Shown here: piece after piece, positions 1 to 11,509 of the stretch | Layout: each line of letters starts with the position of its first letter | Position numbering within the stretch: the stretch's first letter is position 1 | Origin: Paratrimastix pyriformis | Lineage: Eukaryota; Preaxostyla; Paratrimastigidae | Reading direction: 5' to 3' | Length of the DNA stretch: 58,788 nucleotides | NCBI GenBank assembly: GCA_027972325.1 | Contig: JAPMOS010000087.1 | Span: 105,001 to 163,788 of the forward strand | The notes under the pieces: model-generated | Told to the model about the DNA's origin: nothing | The model's input: only the letters and a program-made list of their open reading frames with translations | Databases searched by the model: none | Position numbers and translations under genes: made by a program

Positions 1-454
<454 letters not shown>

Positions 455-618
455 TGTGCCACCATGATCGCCACCATGCGCCCCGGTCCGTCTGTCATGT
501 GTATCGTGACTGCGTCCTCTGGTGGCACGTCTCCATCATCATCCTTCCAATCATTCAATCATCATCATCCTTCCAATCATTCAATCATCATCATCCATGC
601 ATCGCCTTCACTCATCAC

Positions 619-671
<53 letters not shown>

Positions 672-3346
672 CCCCCTCCCTCATCAGATATCGACAACCT
701 CGACGAGTACGTGCGCAACACGACGGCCCGGGCCTTCAGTGTGGTCGCCTCTGCGCTGGGCATCCCCAACCTGCTGCCCTTCCTCAAGGCCGTCTGCGCA
801 TCGAAGAAGAGCTGGCAGGTCCGCCTGGGGGCTGGCTGGGTGATGTGGGTGCTGTGGGCAGGTCCGCCTGGGGGCTGGCTGGGTGATGTGGGTGATGCGG
901 GCATGTGGGTGACTGTGCGGTCCGCCTGGGGATGCTGATAGGCTCAGATCATCCTCACCCCCCCATGGTCATCCTCACCCCCCCATGATCATCCTCACCC
1001 CCCCCCCCCCCCCATGATCATCCTCACCCCCCATGGTCACCCTCACCCCCCCATGGCCATCCTCACCCCCCCATGGTCATCACCTCACATTCCCGCTCTG
1101 CTCCCACCAGGCGCGCCATACGGGCATCAAGATCGTCCAGCAGATTGCCATCCTGATGGGCTGTGCGGTGCTGCCCCACCTCAAGTCCCTCGTCGACATC
1201 ATCCAGGGCGGCCTCCAGGTCGGTGGGGCCCTGAATGAATGAGGCGTTTTGGGGGACGGTGTTGGGCGGTGTTATTATTAGAATTATTATACTCGATCGG
1301 CTGTCCGAAAAATTATGGGTCGTCTGGCTCCCATAATTTTTTTTTTTGGATGCTCCCATAACATTTCCCCCCGACTGTCCCTTGTTGGTCTTGTTGGTGT
1401 TAGTTGGTGTTGCTGTTGGTCTTGTTTGGGAGTTCCCACCAGTCACCCTCTGCCCACTGGTCGCAGCCCCCACAACCACAGTACAAACGCCACGCAGCTT
1501 TGCATTCCAGCTCATCGTGAAAACGCGTTCGCTCGGCACGTAAACAAGCCAAAATCATCTCATCCCCCTCCCCTCCCCTTCAAAATAAATCGACCACCCA
1601 CAGGACGAGCAGCAGAAGGTGCGCACCATCACGGCGCTGGCCCTGGCCGCCCTGGCCGAGTCGGCCGCCCCCTACGGTATCGAGTCCTTCGATGCCGTGC
1701 TCAAGCCCCTCTGGAAGGGCTGCCGGGCGCACAAGGGCAAGGCCCTGGCGGCCTTCCTCAAGGTCCGTCTCGTGGTGCGTGCGTTTCACAGGCAGCAATC
1801 ACCACCGCTCCCCCCTGCACACGTCGGGGTGGTGGGGAAGGTGGTGTTTTTTTATGGCAGGTCGGTTGTCCGAAAAATTATGGGTCGGCTTCCCAGAAAA
1901 ATTCTGGGATGATCGCCCTGAGATGGGTTTTCATGTGTCCCATAATTTTTTCCCGCCCCGTGGCCCAACAAGAACCTCATTCCCCTTTTTTTTCTTCACA
2001 ATCCTCCCTGCTCTTTGGGGCAGGCCATCGGGTACATCATCCCGCTGATGGACGCCGAGTGCGCGGAGTACTACACCAAGGAGGTCATGCAGGTGCTCAT
2101 CAAGGAATTCTCCAGCAGCGACGAGGAGATGAAGAAGATTGTCCTCAAGGTCGGTGGATGATGATGTTGATGATCGGATGATGTGGTGATGTGACGCCAT
2201 GATGATGAGAATAAGCCGAGGGATGATTGGATGATGATGATCACATGCTGATGGTTGGAGATGGTTGGAGGAGAATTGGATGGGAATGATGATGGTTGAT
2301 GATCCGATTTTGATGTTGATCCGATGATGGGTCCACACACACACGCCCACTCACCTCATTCCCCACAGGTGGTGAAGCAATGTGTGGCCACAGAGGGTGT
2401 GACCCCTGCCTACGTCCGGTCGGACATCCTGCCCGAGTTCTTCACCCAGTTCTGGGTCGTCCGGATGGCCCTCGACAAGCGAAACTACAAACAGCTCGGT
2501 CTGTTTATGGTGCGGAGGAGTCACTGAAAAATTATGGGACCGGGAAAAAAAATTCGAACCAGTCCAGAAAATGTTCTGGGACCGTGGCACTGTCACGAGT
2601 CAGCGCACATCTCCTCTTCATCCCATTCATTTTTCTCCTCTCCTCCTGTTCTGTGGGCCGGGCAGTCGAGACCACGGTCGAGATCGCCAACAAGGTGGGC
2701 GGGGCGGAGATCATCGGCCGCCTTGTGGAGAAGCTCAAGTCCGAGGCGGAGGCCTTCCGGCGGATGGCCATGGAGACCATCGAGAAGACTGTCCAGAACC
2801 TGGGCACCTCAGACATTGACACCCGGCTGGAGGAGCAGCTCATTGATGGCATCCTGTACTCCTACCAGGAGCAGGTCGGGTCGGACGACTCGATGGTCAT
2901 CCTCAACGGTCCGCCCCCCCCCGCCATGGGAGTCTGTGGTGGGTGGAAGAAGTTGGGGCAGTGGTGGTTTAAGGGCTGGTCCTCTGGACGAAAGATTTAT
3001 GGGACCGAGAAAAAAAAAAAAGTTGCGCATCATCCCATAATTTTTTGGACGACGCGGGAAGTATGCGAACAAACTGCAGAGCGTGGACCGATGAGCGTAG
3101 TTTGCGCCTCCCATATTTTTTTCGACCAATCGGGATGATGATATATTCGGTCAGATCCCGGCACAGACAAGGAATCATTCCAAAACAACAAGCGGCTCGA
3201 CTTTGTTGATTCTTCGGAGAAGTCATCCTGTTCATGCCCTCTGTGTCCGCTCCCGCACTGCAGTTTTGTTCGCCTTAATACTACTGTTCCCATCCTCACC
3301 CTCCCACCACCACCACCACCACCACCACCACCACCACCACCACCAC

Positions 3347-3416
<70 letters not shown>

Positions 3417-4248
3417 CACCAGGCTTCGGCACGATCGTGAACGCCCTCGGGGTCCGCATGAAGCCGTACATGCCCCAGATCTGCGGTATCATCCTGTGGC
3501 GGCTGAACAACAAGGACTACAAGGTGCGCCAGCAGGCAGCCGATCTCATCTCCCGCATCGCCGTCGTCATGATCACGTGCAAGGAGGACTCGCTGCTGAG
3601 CCATCTGTCCAATGTCTGTAAGCGCCTTCCTCGTATTTTTTTTTTTTTTTTGGCCTCCCATAATATTTTTTTTCTGCATCCCATCCTATATTTTTTTTTT
3701 TCTGCATCCCATAATTTTTCCGTCTCGTCACCCACCTCATATCCAACCACACCCTTCCCCCTTCCACACACCAGGTGCTGTACGAGAACCTCGGCGAGGA
3801 GTACCCCGAGGTGCTCGGCTCGATCCTGGGGGCCCTGAAGGCCATCGTCAACGTGGTGGGCATGCAGCACATGACCCCGCCCATCAAGGACCTGCTGCCC
3901 CGCCTGACTCCCATCCTTAAGAACCGCCACGAGAAGGTCCAGGAGAACTGTCCGTCGACCCTTTTTCACTTGATCCTGACTGATGCTGCCGCCGGGAATG
4001 GGAGTTGAATTTGACCATCTTGCTTCTCATCCTGGGATGGGATGGTGCAGGCATTGATCTTGTGGGCCGCATTGCCGATCGCGGCTCCGAATACGTCTCC
4101 CCCCGCGAGTGGTCCGTCCCGTCGTCCCCCTGCCACGACTCCCCATCGTCCAATCAGCACATCCAATCATCACCATCATCATCACCATCATCATCATCCA
4201 ATCATCATCATCAATCATCATCAATCATCCAAGCATCATCATCACCCG

Positions 4249-4279
<31 letters not shown>

Positions 4280-4376
4280 CCCGATCATCATCATCATCAC
4301 CCGATCATCATCATCCAACCATCATCATCATCCAACCATCATCATCACCCGATCATCATCACCCGATCATCACCCG

Positions 4377-4432
<56 letters not shown>

Positions 4433-5733
4433 ATCATCACCCATGGTGCTTAGGATGCGCATCTGCTTTGAGCTTCTGGAGATGCTGAAGGCCCACAAGA
4501 AGGGCATCCGCCGCGCCACGGTGAACACCTTCGGCTACATCGCCAAGGCCGTCAACCCCTCCGAGGTGCTCGCCGCCCTGCTGAACAACCTCAAGGTGCA
4601 GGAGCGCCAGAACCGTGTGTGCACCACCGTCGCCATTGGTCTGTCTTTGGTGGTGGCTGGATGGATTGGTTATGGGATTGGGTGCGTCCCATAATTACAT
4701 GGGCCATCCGTGAGCGCCGTCATCGGTCTGGCTGGCCGGATTGATTATGGGATTCCTTTTTTTTTTTTTTTGCGTCCCATATTTTTTTTGGGAGCGTCAC
4801 GGGGGTAAAAGGGGCCACCCCGAAACTGATGGGACTGAGATCAATTTGGAAATCGGGTTGTGACGGTGGCAGGCTCTCCTTGTCTTTCAACCCTCACTCA
4901 CATCGTCCCATCACCACCGCCGCGTTCCCACCCAGCCATTGTGGCCGAGACCTGCCTGCCCTTCACGGTGCTGCCCGCCCTGATGAACGAGTACAAGGTG
5001 CCCGAGATGAACGTCCAGAATGGTGTCCTCAAGGTCTGCCCGCCGTTCGTGAGGGGTGGGACGACTGGGGGGTGATGATTGGGTGGTGATTGGGATGAGG
5101 ATGAGGATCAGAATAACGATGATTGGATGATGATGATGACTGGATGATGACTGGATGATGACTGGATGATGACTGGATGATGACTGGATGATGACTGAAT
5201 GATGACTGGATGATGATTGGATGATGATAGGATGATGATGATAGGATGATTGGATGGCTGGATGACTGGATGACTGGTGATGATGAGCCTGTCTCTCACA
5301 TTCTCGTCATAAAATTATGGGATTTTTTGGCGTCCCATAATTTTTCCGCCTGCCCGAACCCCCTTATATCCAACTCACACCCGCCCATCACCCCACCTTG
5401 GCTCCTTGCCGCAGTCGCTCTCGTTCCTGTTCGAGTACATTGGCGAGATGGGCAAGGACTACATCTATGCCGTGACGCCCCTGCTGGAGGATGCCTTGAT
5501 GGATCGCGATCTGGTTCATCGGCAGACGGCTTGCTCGGCCGTCAAGCACATGTCCCTCGGCGTCTTCGGACTCAGCCGGGAGGACGCCCTCGTACATCTG
5601 CTCAATTACGTCCGTGCCCTTGGATGGTGATTGGGATGGTGACGTTGGTGATGGTGATTGGGTGATGGTGACGAGTGGATGATTGATTGGATGATGATGA
5701 TTGGATGGTGATGATGAAGATAATGATGGTGAC

Positions 5734-5764
<31 letters not shown>

Positions 5765-6261
5765 CATGGCTGCATGATGATGCACGATGATGATGATGAC
5801 TGGAGTGATGATTGGACGCTGATGATGGATGATGATGATGGTGATGGAGATGGGTTGGAGGGGACTGGGGGGCTGCTTAGATTGGATGATGACGATGATG
5901 CTGCTTTGCGTTGTTGTCACCCCTCCACTCACCTTTCATCCCCCTTCCTCTGCTCCCCTCCCATCCTCTCCCCTCCCCACCCCCTTAGGTGTGGCCCAAC
6001 ATCTTCGAGACCTCCCCGCACGTCATCAACGCCGTCTTCGACGCCATCGACGGGATGCGGGTCTCCCTGGGGCCCACCGTCATCCTTCAGTACACCCTGC
6101 AGGGTCTCTTCCACCCCGCCCGCAAGGTGCGCGATGTCTACTGGAAGATCTTCAACATGCTCTACATCGGCCACCAGGACGCCATGGTGCCGGCATACCC
6201 CCGGCTCGAGGATGACGCCACCAACGCGTACACGCGCCACGAGCTGGAGATGTTCCTGTAA
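455..6261 (+). CDS. SF3B1: Splicing factor 3B subunit 1 (SF3b155), C-terminal 701 residues, 14 exons
   Basis: HEAT-repeat scaffold of the U2 snRNP SF3b complex, which binds the branch site in the nucleus. Exons: 455-485, 688-818, 1111-1218, 1604-1762, 2024-2149, 2369-2498, 2666-2908, 3423-3613, 3775-3949, 4051-4111, 4454-4638, 4936-5033, 5415-5609 and 5989-6261. All phases close and translation matches the human HEAT domain almost colinearly (for example [73 protein letters not shown]). Residues equivalent to human R625, H662, K666 and K700 are kept. The protein ends in a short ELEMFL, as the family does. The N-terminal third is outside the window. All 13 donors read GTC[CGT]G[TC]. The first exon could begin at 453 rather than 455. 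The exon ending at 3613 was placed by homology: the GTCTGT donor gives LSN-VLYENLG. Identity is secure; single exon edges are inferred. Confidence 0.96.
529..673. repeat. ATC-rich array in SF3B1 intron
   Basis: CATC/CCAATCATC units followed by pure ATC, ending in the acceptor TCATCAG. Similar GATGATTGG arrays fill the introns at 2157-2330, 5068-5284 and 5611-5905. Confidence 0.9.
1305..1349. repeat. Intronic palindrome AAAAATTATGGG...CCCATAATTTTT
   Basis: Inverted repeat with arms CGAAAAATTATGGG and CCCATAATTTTT around a short GC-rich loop. Related copies lie in other SF3B1 introns at 1870-1952, 2525-2584, 2989-3048, 3635-3723, 4666-4795 and 5309-5348. None lies in an exon. Confidence 0.85.
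3303..3420. repeat. (CCA)n then (CCG)n array abutting an acceptor
   Basis: About 48 bases of CCA followed by about 65 bases of CCG, ending in CCCACCAG, the acceptor of the SF3B1 exon at 3423. The array replaces the usual pyrimidine tract. Confidence 0.92.
4160..4440. repeat. ATC array in SF3B1 intron
   Basis: ATC units interrupted by CCAATC and CCGATC fill most of the intron 4112-4453. Confidence 0.9.
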
Positions 6262-6440
6262 TAATGGTAATTTGAACACAAAATAGGATGACAAAACAGA
6301 GTGAATGACACGCGCCACGAGCTGGAGATGTTCCTGTCAGGCATGAATGGTAAGATGAACAGAACATGCTGTGTATTTGCGAGGTCAAAGAGAGTGAATA
6401 AATGACACGCGCCACGAGTTGGGGATGTTCCTGTAATGCA
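6230..6440 (+). repeat. Three copies of the SF3B1 terminal coding segment
   Basis: The end of the last exon (from 6230) and its flank recur from 6308 and 6405. Each copy carries the segment encoding HELEMFL. The second and third copies lie past the stop codon and differ by a few bases. A LINE-tail fragment sits between copies 2 and 3. Confidence 0.9.
6361..6384 (-). mobile_element. LINE 3'-tail fragment
   Basis: 24 bases of the conserved tail (AACATGCTGTGTATTTGCGA), antisense, in the SF3B1 3' flank. Confidence 0.75.
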
Positions 6441-6732
6441 TAAAATCATATGAACACAAAATAGGATGGCACCGCAAAGAAAGTGACGTGATGCGATATT
6501 TTGGGGCTTTTTGGCACCACCAACACACCATCCCCGCAACGCGGGGTGAGAATTTCTTGGTCGCCTCAACAGTACTTCGATCATCGCAACATGCGTCGTC
6601 TCTTCGAAATTGACATGGTGCTGGATTGACCCCTTTGACAGCTCGAGCTCGAGATTTGTTTGTTTTCGAACACACCGGTGCGTTTCTCTCTTTTTTATTT
6701 TCTGTTCTCCTCATGCTTTCTTTTCTATCTAG
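6441..6732. promoter_or_regulatory. Intergenic gap and probable 5' region of the next gene
   Basis: Between the SF3B1 3' repeats and the ATG at 6733. The last 70 bases are pyrimidine-rich and end in CTATCTAG directly before ATG. That looks like an acceptor, so an intron in the 5' leader is possible. I see no other promoter motif. Confidence 0.35.
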
Positions 6733-8880
6733 ATGGAAACTCCTGCAGCGTTCGGCCGTCTTCCTGCCGAACTCTTGCAGCATATCATGAAGACGTCCGC
6801 TCACCCGTTCCAGACCTACCTGCAGCTCCTGAGCCTTTCCCACGGAACTCGCCTGGGAATTCGGGGGACTCCCCGCGAACTCTCCTTCGATGGCGATCTG
6901 ACCATGTGCCGTGATGCCCTGCGGCCCACCGCCGATGTCCTAGCGGCCCTCCTCGGCCCTTGCAAACGTCTCGTCAAACTATCATTTTCCGCCTCTGGGA
7001 CCCTTTTTCGCCCACAATTCTACGGGTGTGGCCGCACCGAGGCCTCCTCTGCCGGCTGGGTGGATGCTGCCTTCGGCGGACTCGACCGGCTGGCCGTTCT
7101 CGAGTACCTGCCGACGACCTGCGAGCCCGCCATCGAGCGCATCCTCTCCCGACTGCCTGGGCTGCTGGAACTGCGCCTCAACAGCGGCATCCAACTCAGC
7201 GCCCACCTGCTCTCCGCCATCGCCCGGTGCTGTCCCGGCCTCCGGTCCCTCCGCTGCGACAGCATCCGGCCGACCGAACTGGGCGATATCGCAGCCCTGG
7301 CGCCCCTCCTGAGGTCCCTCCAGCAGTTCCGGATCCCCTCCGCCCTTCCCTCGACCCAGCTGGCCACGTTCGTGGGCGGTCTCTCGGCCGTGAGCACGCT
7401 GCACATTGGCCGATGCGCCCCTGGTGCCCTCGAGCCCCTCGGCGCAAACCTGAGCCGGCTCAGCCTGGACATGGACGGCTGTGAGGAGAATCTGCCTGGC
7501 CCGGGGCTCTCCCGGCTCGAGCGCCTCACAGTGCGCGGGTTCCTCGCGTGGTCGGGGTCCCTGGCCCGCCTACTGGCCGCCAACCAGGCCACCCTGCAGC
7601 ATCTCAAGCTGGAAATCGCCAAACCCAACGAACATGGGCTCGGCCTGTTGATGGGCACGCTGGGAGCCATGCCCCAACTGACCCACCTCAAACTGACCTG
7701 CTTCATGCTGGCCAGGGACACGGACCTGGTCTCCGCCTTGCCCCCTGGTCTCCTCGACCGGCTGGTGGCTCTGACCCTCGGCCTGACGCACCCCGACCGA
7801 GCCCACGCCCCGCCCCGCCTGGACATCACCAGCAGCCGGCTTCAGCGCCTCGACCTGCAGGAGTTGGGATATCTGGGGGCCCTGGCACTCGACTGCCCTG
7901 CCCTGGCGGAGCTCCTCTTGCCCGCGATCCCCACTGACCGCCTGACCCTGGCGTGCCCTCGCCTGCGGCTCATTGACCAGCTGCCCGCCTGGTTCCGGGA
8001 CCTCAGCCCCATGCCCGATCTTGAGAGCCTCAGTTGCGCCTCGTCCGAGGAACCCGCCTGGCTGCCGGCCCTGCTGGCCGGCCGGCCAAGACTGCGCAAT
8101 CTGACGGGGGTCCGCCTGGCACCCGACCTGGTGCCCCGGCTGGCGGTGGCTTGTGACGCGCTGGCCGAATTGGTCATTGAGCTGAACGTCACCAAGTGCC
8201 CCGACATCCAGCCGCTGATCCTGCGTCTTCCAGGACACCTCGAGTTTGTTCACTTGTCGCTCGCCCGCCCGCCATCCACCACCCCGTTCGAGCTGCATGT
8301 GGAGGCGGCTGCCCCGGGGCTCCGGCGACTGATCGTCGCGGATCCCATTCCTGGCCTCCGATTGCGACTGAATTGCCCCTCCCTGGCCCGACTGAGTCTC
8401 TCGGTGGACGAGTTTGGTGGCGGTTCCCAGACGACCTCTCATGGTGGTGATGACCTGGCCACCACTATTGAACTGACAGACCACCACCACCACAAGACGA
8501 CCCTCCGCTCCCTGATGATTGCCGGCCCGTGCGCTGCCGCCAGTCTGCTCGACCTGCTGACCTGCCACGGGTCCCGCCTGCATTACCTCGGGTTGCGCAG
8601 CCCCCTGGCGCCCAGCATCTGGCCCCAGTTGGCCCCAGCTTTGAGTATGTTACCCCGGCTCATCAGCCTCGATCTTGACGCCAACAGTGCCCCATCGCCC
8701 CTGTCACTCGCCTGCCCCCAGCTTCGCACCCTGTTTCTGCGGGGCGTCAACAAGGAGCAGAGGGTGCGGCTGGCCTGCCCGCTGTTGGAAGGGCTCGGGG
8801 GGATGAGGGATCTCGGCCGGCTGGAGCTGGTCGTGCCCGCGCCCAACCTGGCCCCCCCAATCGGCTCCGTGGTGATATGA
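6733..8880 (+). CDS. F-box-like/leucine-rich repeat protein (family copy 1)
   Basis: Single open frame of 715 residues, ATG at 6733 to TGA at 8880. The N-terminus (residues 8-50, LPAELLQHIM...LLSLSHGTRLGIRGT) has the shape of an F-box. A conserved ALLGPCKRL segment follows, then about 600 residues of irregular leucine-rich repeats (CPGLRSLRC, LSRLSLDMDG and others). By family analogy it could be a substrate adaptor of an SCF ubiquitin ligase, but no Skp1 contact can be shown. Three paralogues lie nearby (11510-13854, 18527-20856 and about 51924-54306) and share the LP..L....V..S start, the GPCK motif and a closing VPAPxL motif. This is the only intact single-exon member. Coding GC is high, as in its neighbours. 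F-box naming is an inference from a degenerate match. Confidence 0.82.
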   Translation: METPAAFGRLPAELLQHIMKTSAHPFQTYLQLLSLSHGTRLGIRGTPRELSFDGDLTMCRDALRPTADVLAALLGPCKRLVKLSFSASGTLFRPQFYGCGRTEASSAGWVDAAFGGLDRLAVLEYLPTTCEPAIERILSRLPGLLELRLNSGIQLSAHLLSAIARCCPGLRSLRCDSIRPTELGDIAALAPLLRSLQQFRIPSALPSTQLATFVGGLSAVSTLHIGRCAPGALEPLGANLSRLSLDMDGCEENLPGPGLSRLERLTVRGFLAWSGSLARLLAANQATLQHLKLEIAKPNEHGLGLLMGTLGAMPQLTHLKLTCFMLARDTDLVSALPPGLLDRLVALTLGLTHPDRAHAPPRLDITSSRLQRLDLQELGYLGALALDCPALAELLLPAIPTDRLTLACPRLRLIDQLPAWFRDLSPMPDLESLSCASSEEPAWLPALLAGRPRLRNLTGVRLAPDLVPRLAVACDALAELVIELNVTKCPDIQPLILRLPGHLEFVHLSLARPPSTTPFELHVEAAAPGLRRLIVADPIPGLRLRLNCPSLARLSLSVDEFGGGSQTTSHGGDDLATTIELTDHHHHKTTLRSLMIAGPCAAASLLDLLTCHGSRLHYLGLRSPLAPSIWPQLAPALSMLPRLISLDLDANSAPSPLSLACPQLRTLFLRGVNKEQRVRLACPLLEGLGGMRDLGRLELVVPAPNLAPPIGSVVI

Positions 8881-8960
8881 GCGCTCTCAATTCAAGTGAG
8901 TGAATCCGCAGTGAGGCACATTTTAATTTTTTCTTTTTTTTCTTTTTTCTTCTTCTTCTG

Positions 8961-9010
8961 AAACTTGTCGCCTGCGCCCGCCCTCGCAAATACAGAGAGC
9001 AGCATTCTTC
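8961..9010 (+). mobile_element. LINE 3'-tail fragment
   Basis: AAACTTGTCGCCTGCGCC and CTCGCAAATACA match the 3' end of the LINE at 36028-39177. The fragment is embedded in T-rich sequence just past the previous stop. Confidence 0.75.
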
Positions 9011-9177
9011 TCAGTTTTTTTTTTTGTGTGTGTGTGTGTGTTTTTGAGGGTTGGAAACGAAGGAGGGCAGGAAGAAGAAGAAGGCGGAAGAGAAGAAAGG
9101 AGGACAACTGGGGGAGAGCCGCTACGGGGAAGGGTCACTTGCCACACAGGGATTGGGATTGGGGTGAGAGCCGCGAG

Positions 9178-9251
9178 GATGATGATGATGATGATGATGA
9201 TGATTGGATGATGATGATGATGATGATGATTGGATGATGATGATGACTGGG

Positions 9252-9349
<98 letters not shown>

Positions 9350-9420
9350 GATGATGATGATGATGATTGGATGATGATGATGATGATTGGATGATGATGA
9401 TGATGACTGGATGATGATGA
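9178..9420. repeat. (GAT)n array
   Basis: GATGAT with GATTGG interruptions on both sides of a pure run; it continues after an inserted LINE tail at 9664-9765. Confidence 0.93.
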
Positions 9421-9429
9421 TGGAACAGG

Positions 9430-9663
9430 GCGGCTGCCGACGAGCCGCACCCCGACACAAGGCACCCCCACCCCCCGCCCCCCCCCCCACCCCCCACCCC
9501 CGCCGCCCCCCATCACCCACCCACTGGGGCTCCGCTCGCCGCGGCTGCCCCGGCCGAGGAGGGCCCAACACGAGGTCATTAGGCCCAGGGCCCCCATCGG
9601 AACGTGTAACGCGCGACGCGAAGGCTCTTCGCCTGCGTCCGAGCAATACACATCATGTCTCTC
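9430..9663 (+). mobile_element. 5'-truncated LINE tail, subfamily II, inside a GAT array
   Basis: Matches (as reverse complement) the 3' part of the element at 57541-58788: a C-rich stretch, ACTGGGGCTCCGCTCG, GGCCCAACACGAGGTCATTA, GTAACGCGCGACGCGAAGG, and a CATCATGTCTCTCT end. GAT repeats flank both sides, so it inserted into the array. Confidence 0.8.
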
Positions 9664-9848
9664 TGATGATGATGATGATGATGATGATGATTGGATGATG
9701 ATGACTGGATGATGAATGATGGTGATGCTTGGATGATGACTGGATGATGATGATGATGCTGGATGAGGGGGTGGATGGGGGGGGGGCAAGGTCGGAAGCC
9801 AACCGGACGAACCAACAAAGGGGCGTTCTTTGACCAACTTCCAACTTT

Positions 9849-9920
9849 GGTCCTATAGTCTAATGGTCAGGACATTGGACTCTGAATCCAAGAATCCTGG
9901 TTCGAGTCCAGGTAGGACCA
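9849..9920 (+). tRNA. tRNA-Gln (anticodon CUG)
   Basis: Full cloverleaf without an intron. The acceptor stem pairs GGTCCTA with TAGGACC and the discriminator is A at 9920. The anticodon stem pairs TTGGA with TCCAA around the loop CTCTGAA, anticodon CTG at 9882-9884. The T arm contains GGTTCGAGTCC (box B). It decodes CAG glutamine codons. Confidence 0.96.
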
Positions 9921-9922
9921 AC

Positions 9923-9935
9923 ATCTTTTTTCTTT
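9923..9935 (+). terminator. RNA polymerase III T-run terminator
   Basis: A run of six T about five bases past the tRNA, the usual Pol III stop. Confidence 0.8.
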
Positions 9936-9983
9936 TCGTTTTTCGCCTGGACCACCCTGGAGGGACGACGCAGGGCGCGAGTC

Positions 9984-10084
9984 AGAGAGACATGCTGTGT
10001 ATTTGTGAGGGTGCAGGCGACAAGTTCAAGAAGACGATTACTCGCACCTTCGCACCTGTTACACTCCGGGGGGGGGGGGGGGGG
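9984..10084 (-). mobile_element. LINE tail, subfamily I, antisense
   Basis: AGAGAGACATGCTGTGTATT, GGCGACAAGTTCAAGAAG and GTTACACTCCGGGG match the subfamily I tail. An opposite-strand fragment follows at 10160-10228. Confidence 0.82.
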
Positions 10085-10159
10085 TCCGCTTATTGGGCGG
10101 TACCGTCCGGTGGGGGGCTTAGTGGCGGGTGGGGCGTGCTGCGCCAGCCCAGCCCGGCA

Positions 10160-10228
10160 CGATCAGGTCCCGTCTTTCTTCGTTCTCGAACGTGTCGCCT
10201 GCGCCCCTCGCAAATCCACACAGCATCG
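10160..10228 (+). mobile_element. LINE tail fragment, sense
   Basis: GTGTCGCCTGCGCC, CTCGCAAATCCACACAGCAT. Diverged. With the copy at 9984 it makes a small inverted pair. The stretch 10230-10637 holds no repeat or gene I recognise and is the upstream region of the next gene. Confidence 0.65.
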
Positions 10229-10637
10229 CGGTGTTGGCGCAAGCCCCCATCTCCGCAGCAGGAGACGCGCCAGGATCAAACGATTCCGGGTGGACAGCGG
10301 CCTTGGTGGCAGTTTGGGTGGCGAATGACGTAATGGCGGGATGGTGTGCAGGGGTCACGGGCAGCTTTGGATCGCACCAGAACCAATGAGGGCAAAACCC
10401 GCCCAACTCTCCAACTTGCAAAGCCCGGATTTGGGAAACATTGCGATTCTACAATCCGCAAGATGGAGGAAGGGGTACGCCCGAGGGCCAGGGAGTGGCC
10501 AAAGGAACACTGAATTTCAGCCTGCACTGTCTGCCTGTCGCGGGGGTGGAGCACGCTATTTCTTTTGCGGCCTTCTCGTTCATTGAGCGCTCCTTTTCGC
10601 ATTGTTTTGAACGCGCTTTTTTTCCATTAACTATTCC

Positions 10638-11244
10638 ATGTATAAAGCATTGCCAAAAATTGGCATTTCTCAACGGACCTGCCAGGCATGCGGAATCACC
10701 CTCCCGGAGGGCTGTCCCCTCGCAGAAAAGCTCGAACACTGCCGCAGTCAATTACACCTGCAACACTTTGTCCAGTCACAGCAACTTTTCAACGGCTCCG
10801 AGATCGTCCCCTGCGATATCGATAAGCAATTTCGGGTCCGGCCTCTCTTGTGACCCACCGAACCATTCTCAACTCCCCACCTGCGCAGCACCTGTGCTTA
10901 TTATGTTGCTGCGGTGTTGAGACCTCCAAAACTGCCGAGCACCTGGCCTCTGCCGCTCACTCCGGTCAGAGGGCGTTGGCCTGCCTTCCCCCGGCCGTGT
11001 CGGCTCATCCGGGGCCCCTCGCAGGACAGCTGTGCGCCTCCTCGGAACATGTACGTGGTCTTGGCGGCGAGGGTACTGTCTGTCACGCTGACCCATCCAT
11101 CCCATCCACTATCCTCTCCTCCTCTTCAGCTCCACTTCATCATCCATATCATGCTCCCTGGTGTGTGTGCAGGACTCCCCGGGGAAGCAAACCAAGTTGG
11201 GGCCGGCGCTGACCCGATACCCAGTCCTGAACCATCCCATCAAG
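10638..11244 (+). CDS. Three exons with CxxC...H(x5)H zinc-finger-like motifs
   Basis: Exons 10638-10835, 10889-11050 and 11173-11244 are each a multiple of three and stay open when joined. The first begins with ATG (MYKALPKIG) and carries CQACG...EHCRSQLH; the second carries LCLLC...EHLASAAH. Both look like C-x2-C...H-x5-H zinc fingers of the matrin/U1-C or CCDC84 (CENATAC) kind. The third encodes DSPGKQTKLGPALTRYPVL. Donors are GTCCGG, GTACGT and GTCCGG. The last exon ends in phase 0 and splices in frame to the exon at 11510, so these exons may be the N-terminus of the following F-box/LRR gene. They could also be a separate short gene. No function is assigned. Confidence 0.45.
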
Positions 11245-11280
11245 GTCCGGCCGGCCCCCACCTCCGCCTTCCCATCGTCT

Positions 11281-11291
11281 GATCATCATCC

Positions 11292-11351
<60 letters not shown>

Positions 11352-11372
11352 ATCATCATCATCCAATCATCC

Positions 11373-11450
<78 letters not shown>

Positions 11451-11475
11451 TCAATCATCATCATCATCATCATCC
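11281..11475. repeat. ATC array in intron
   Basis: ATC repeats with CCAATC interruptions between the exon ending at 11244 and the acceptor GGTGCTCAG at 11501-11509. Confidence 0.93.
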
Positions 11476-11509
11476 GTCTCTCTTTCTGCCTCGTCTCTTC
11501 GGTGCTCAG

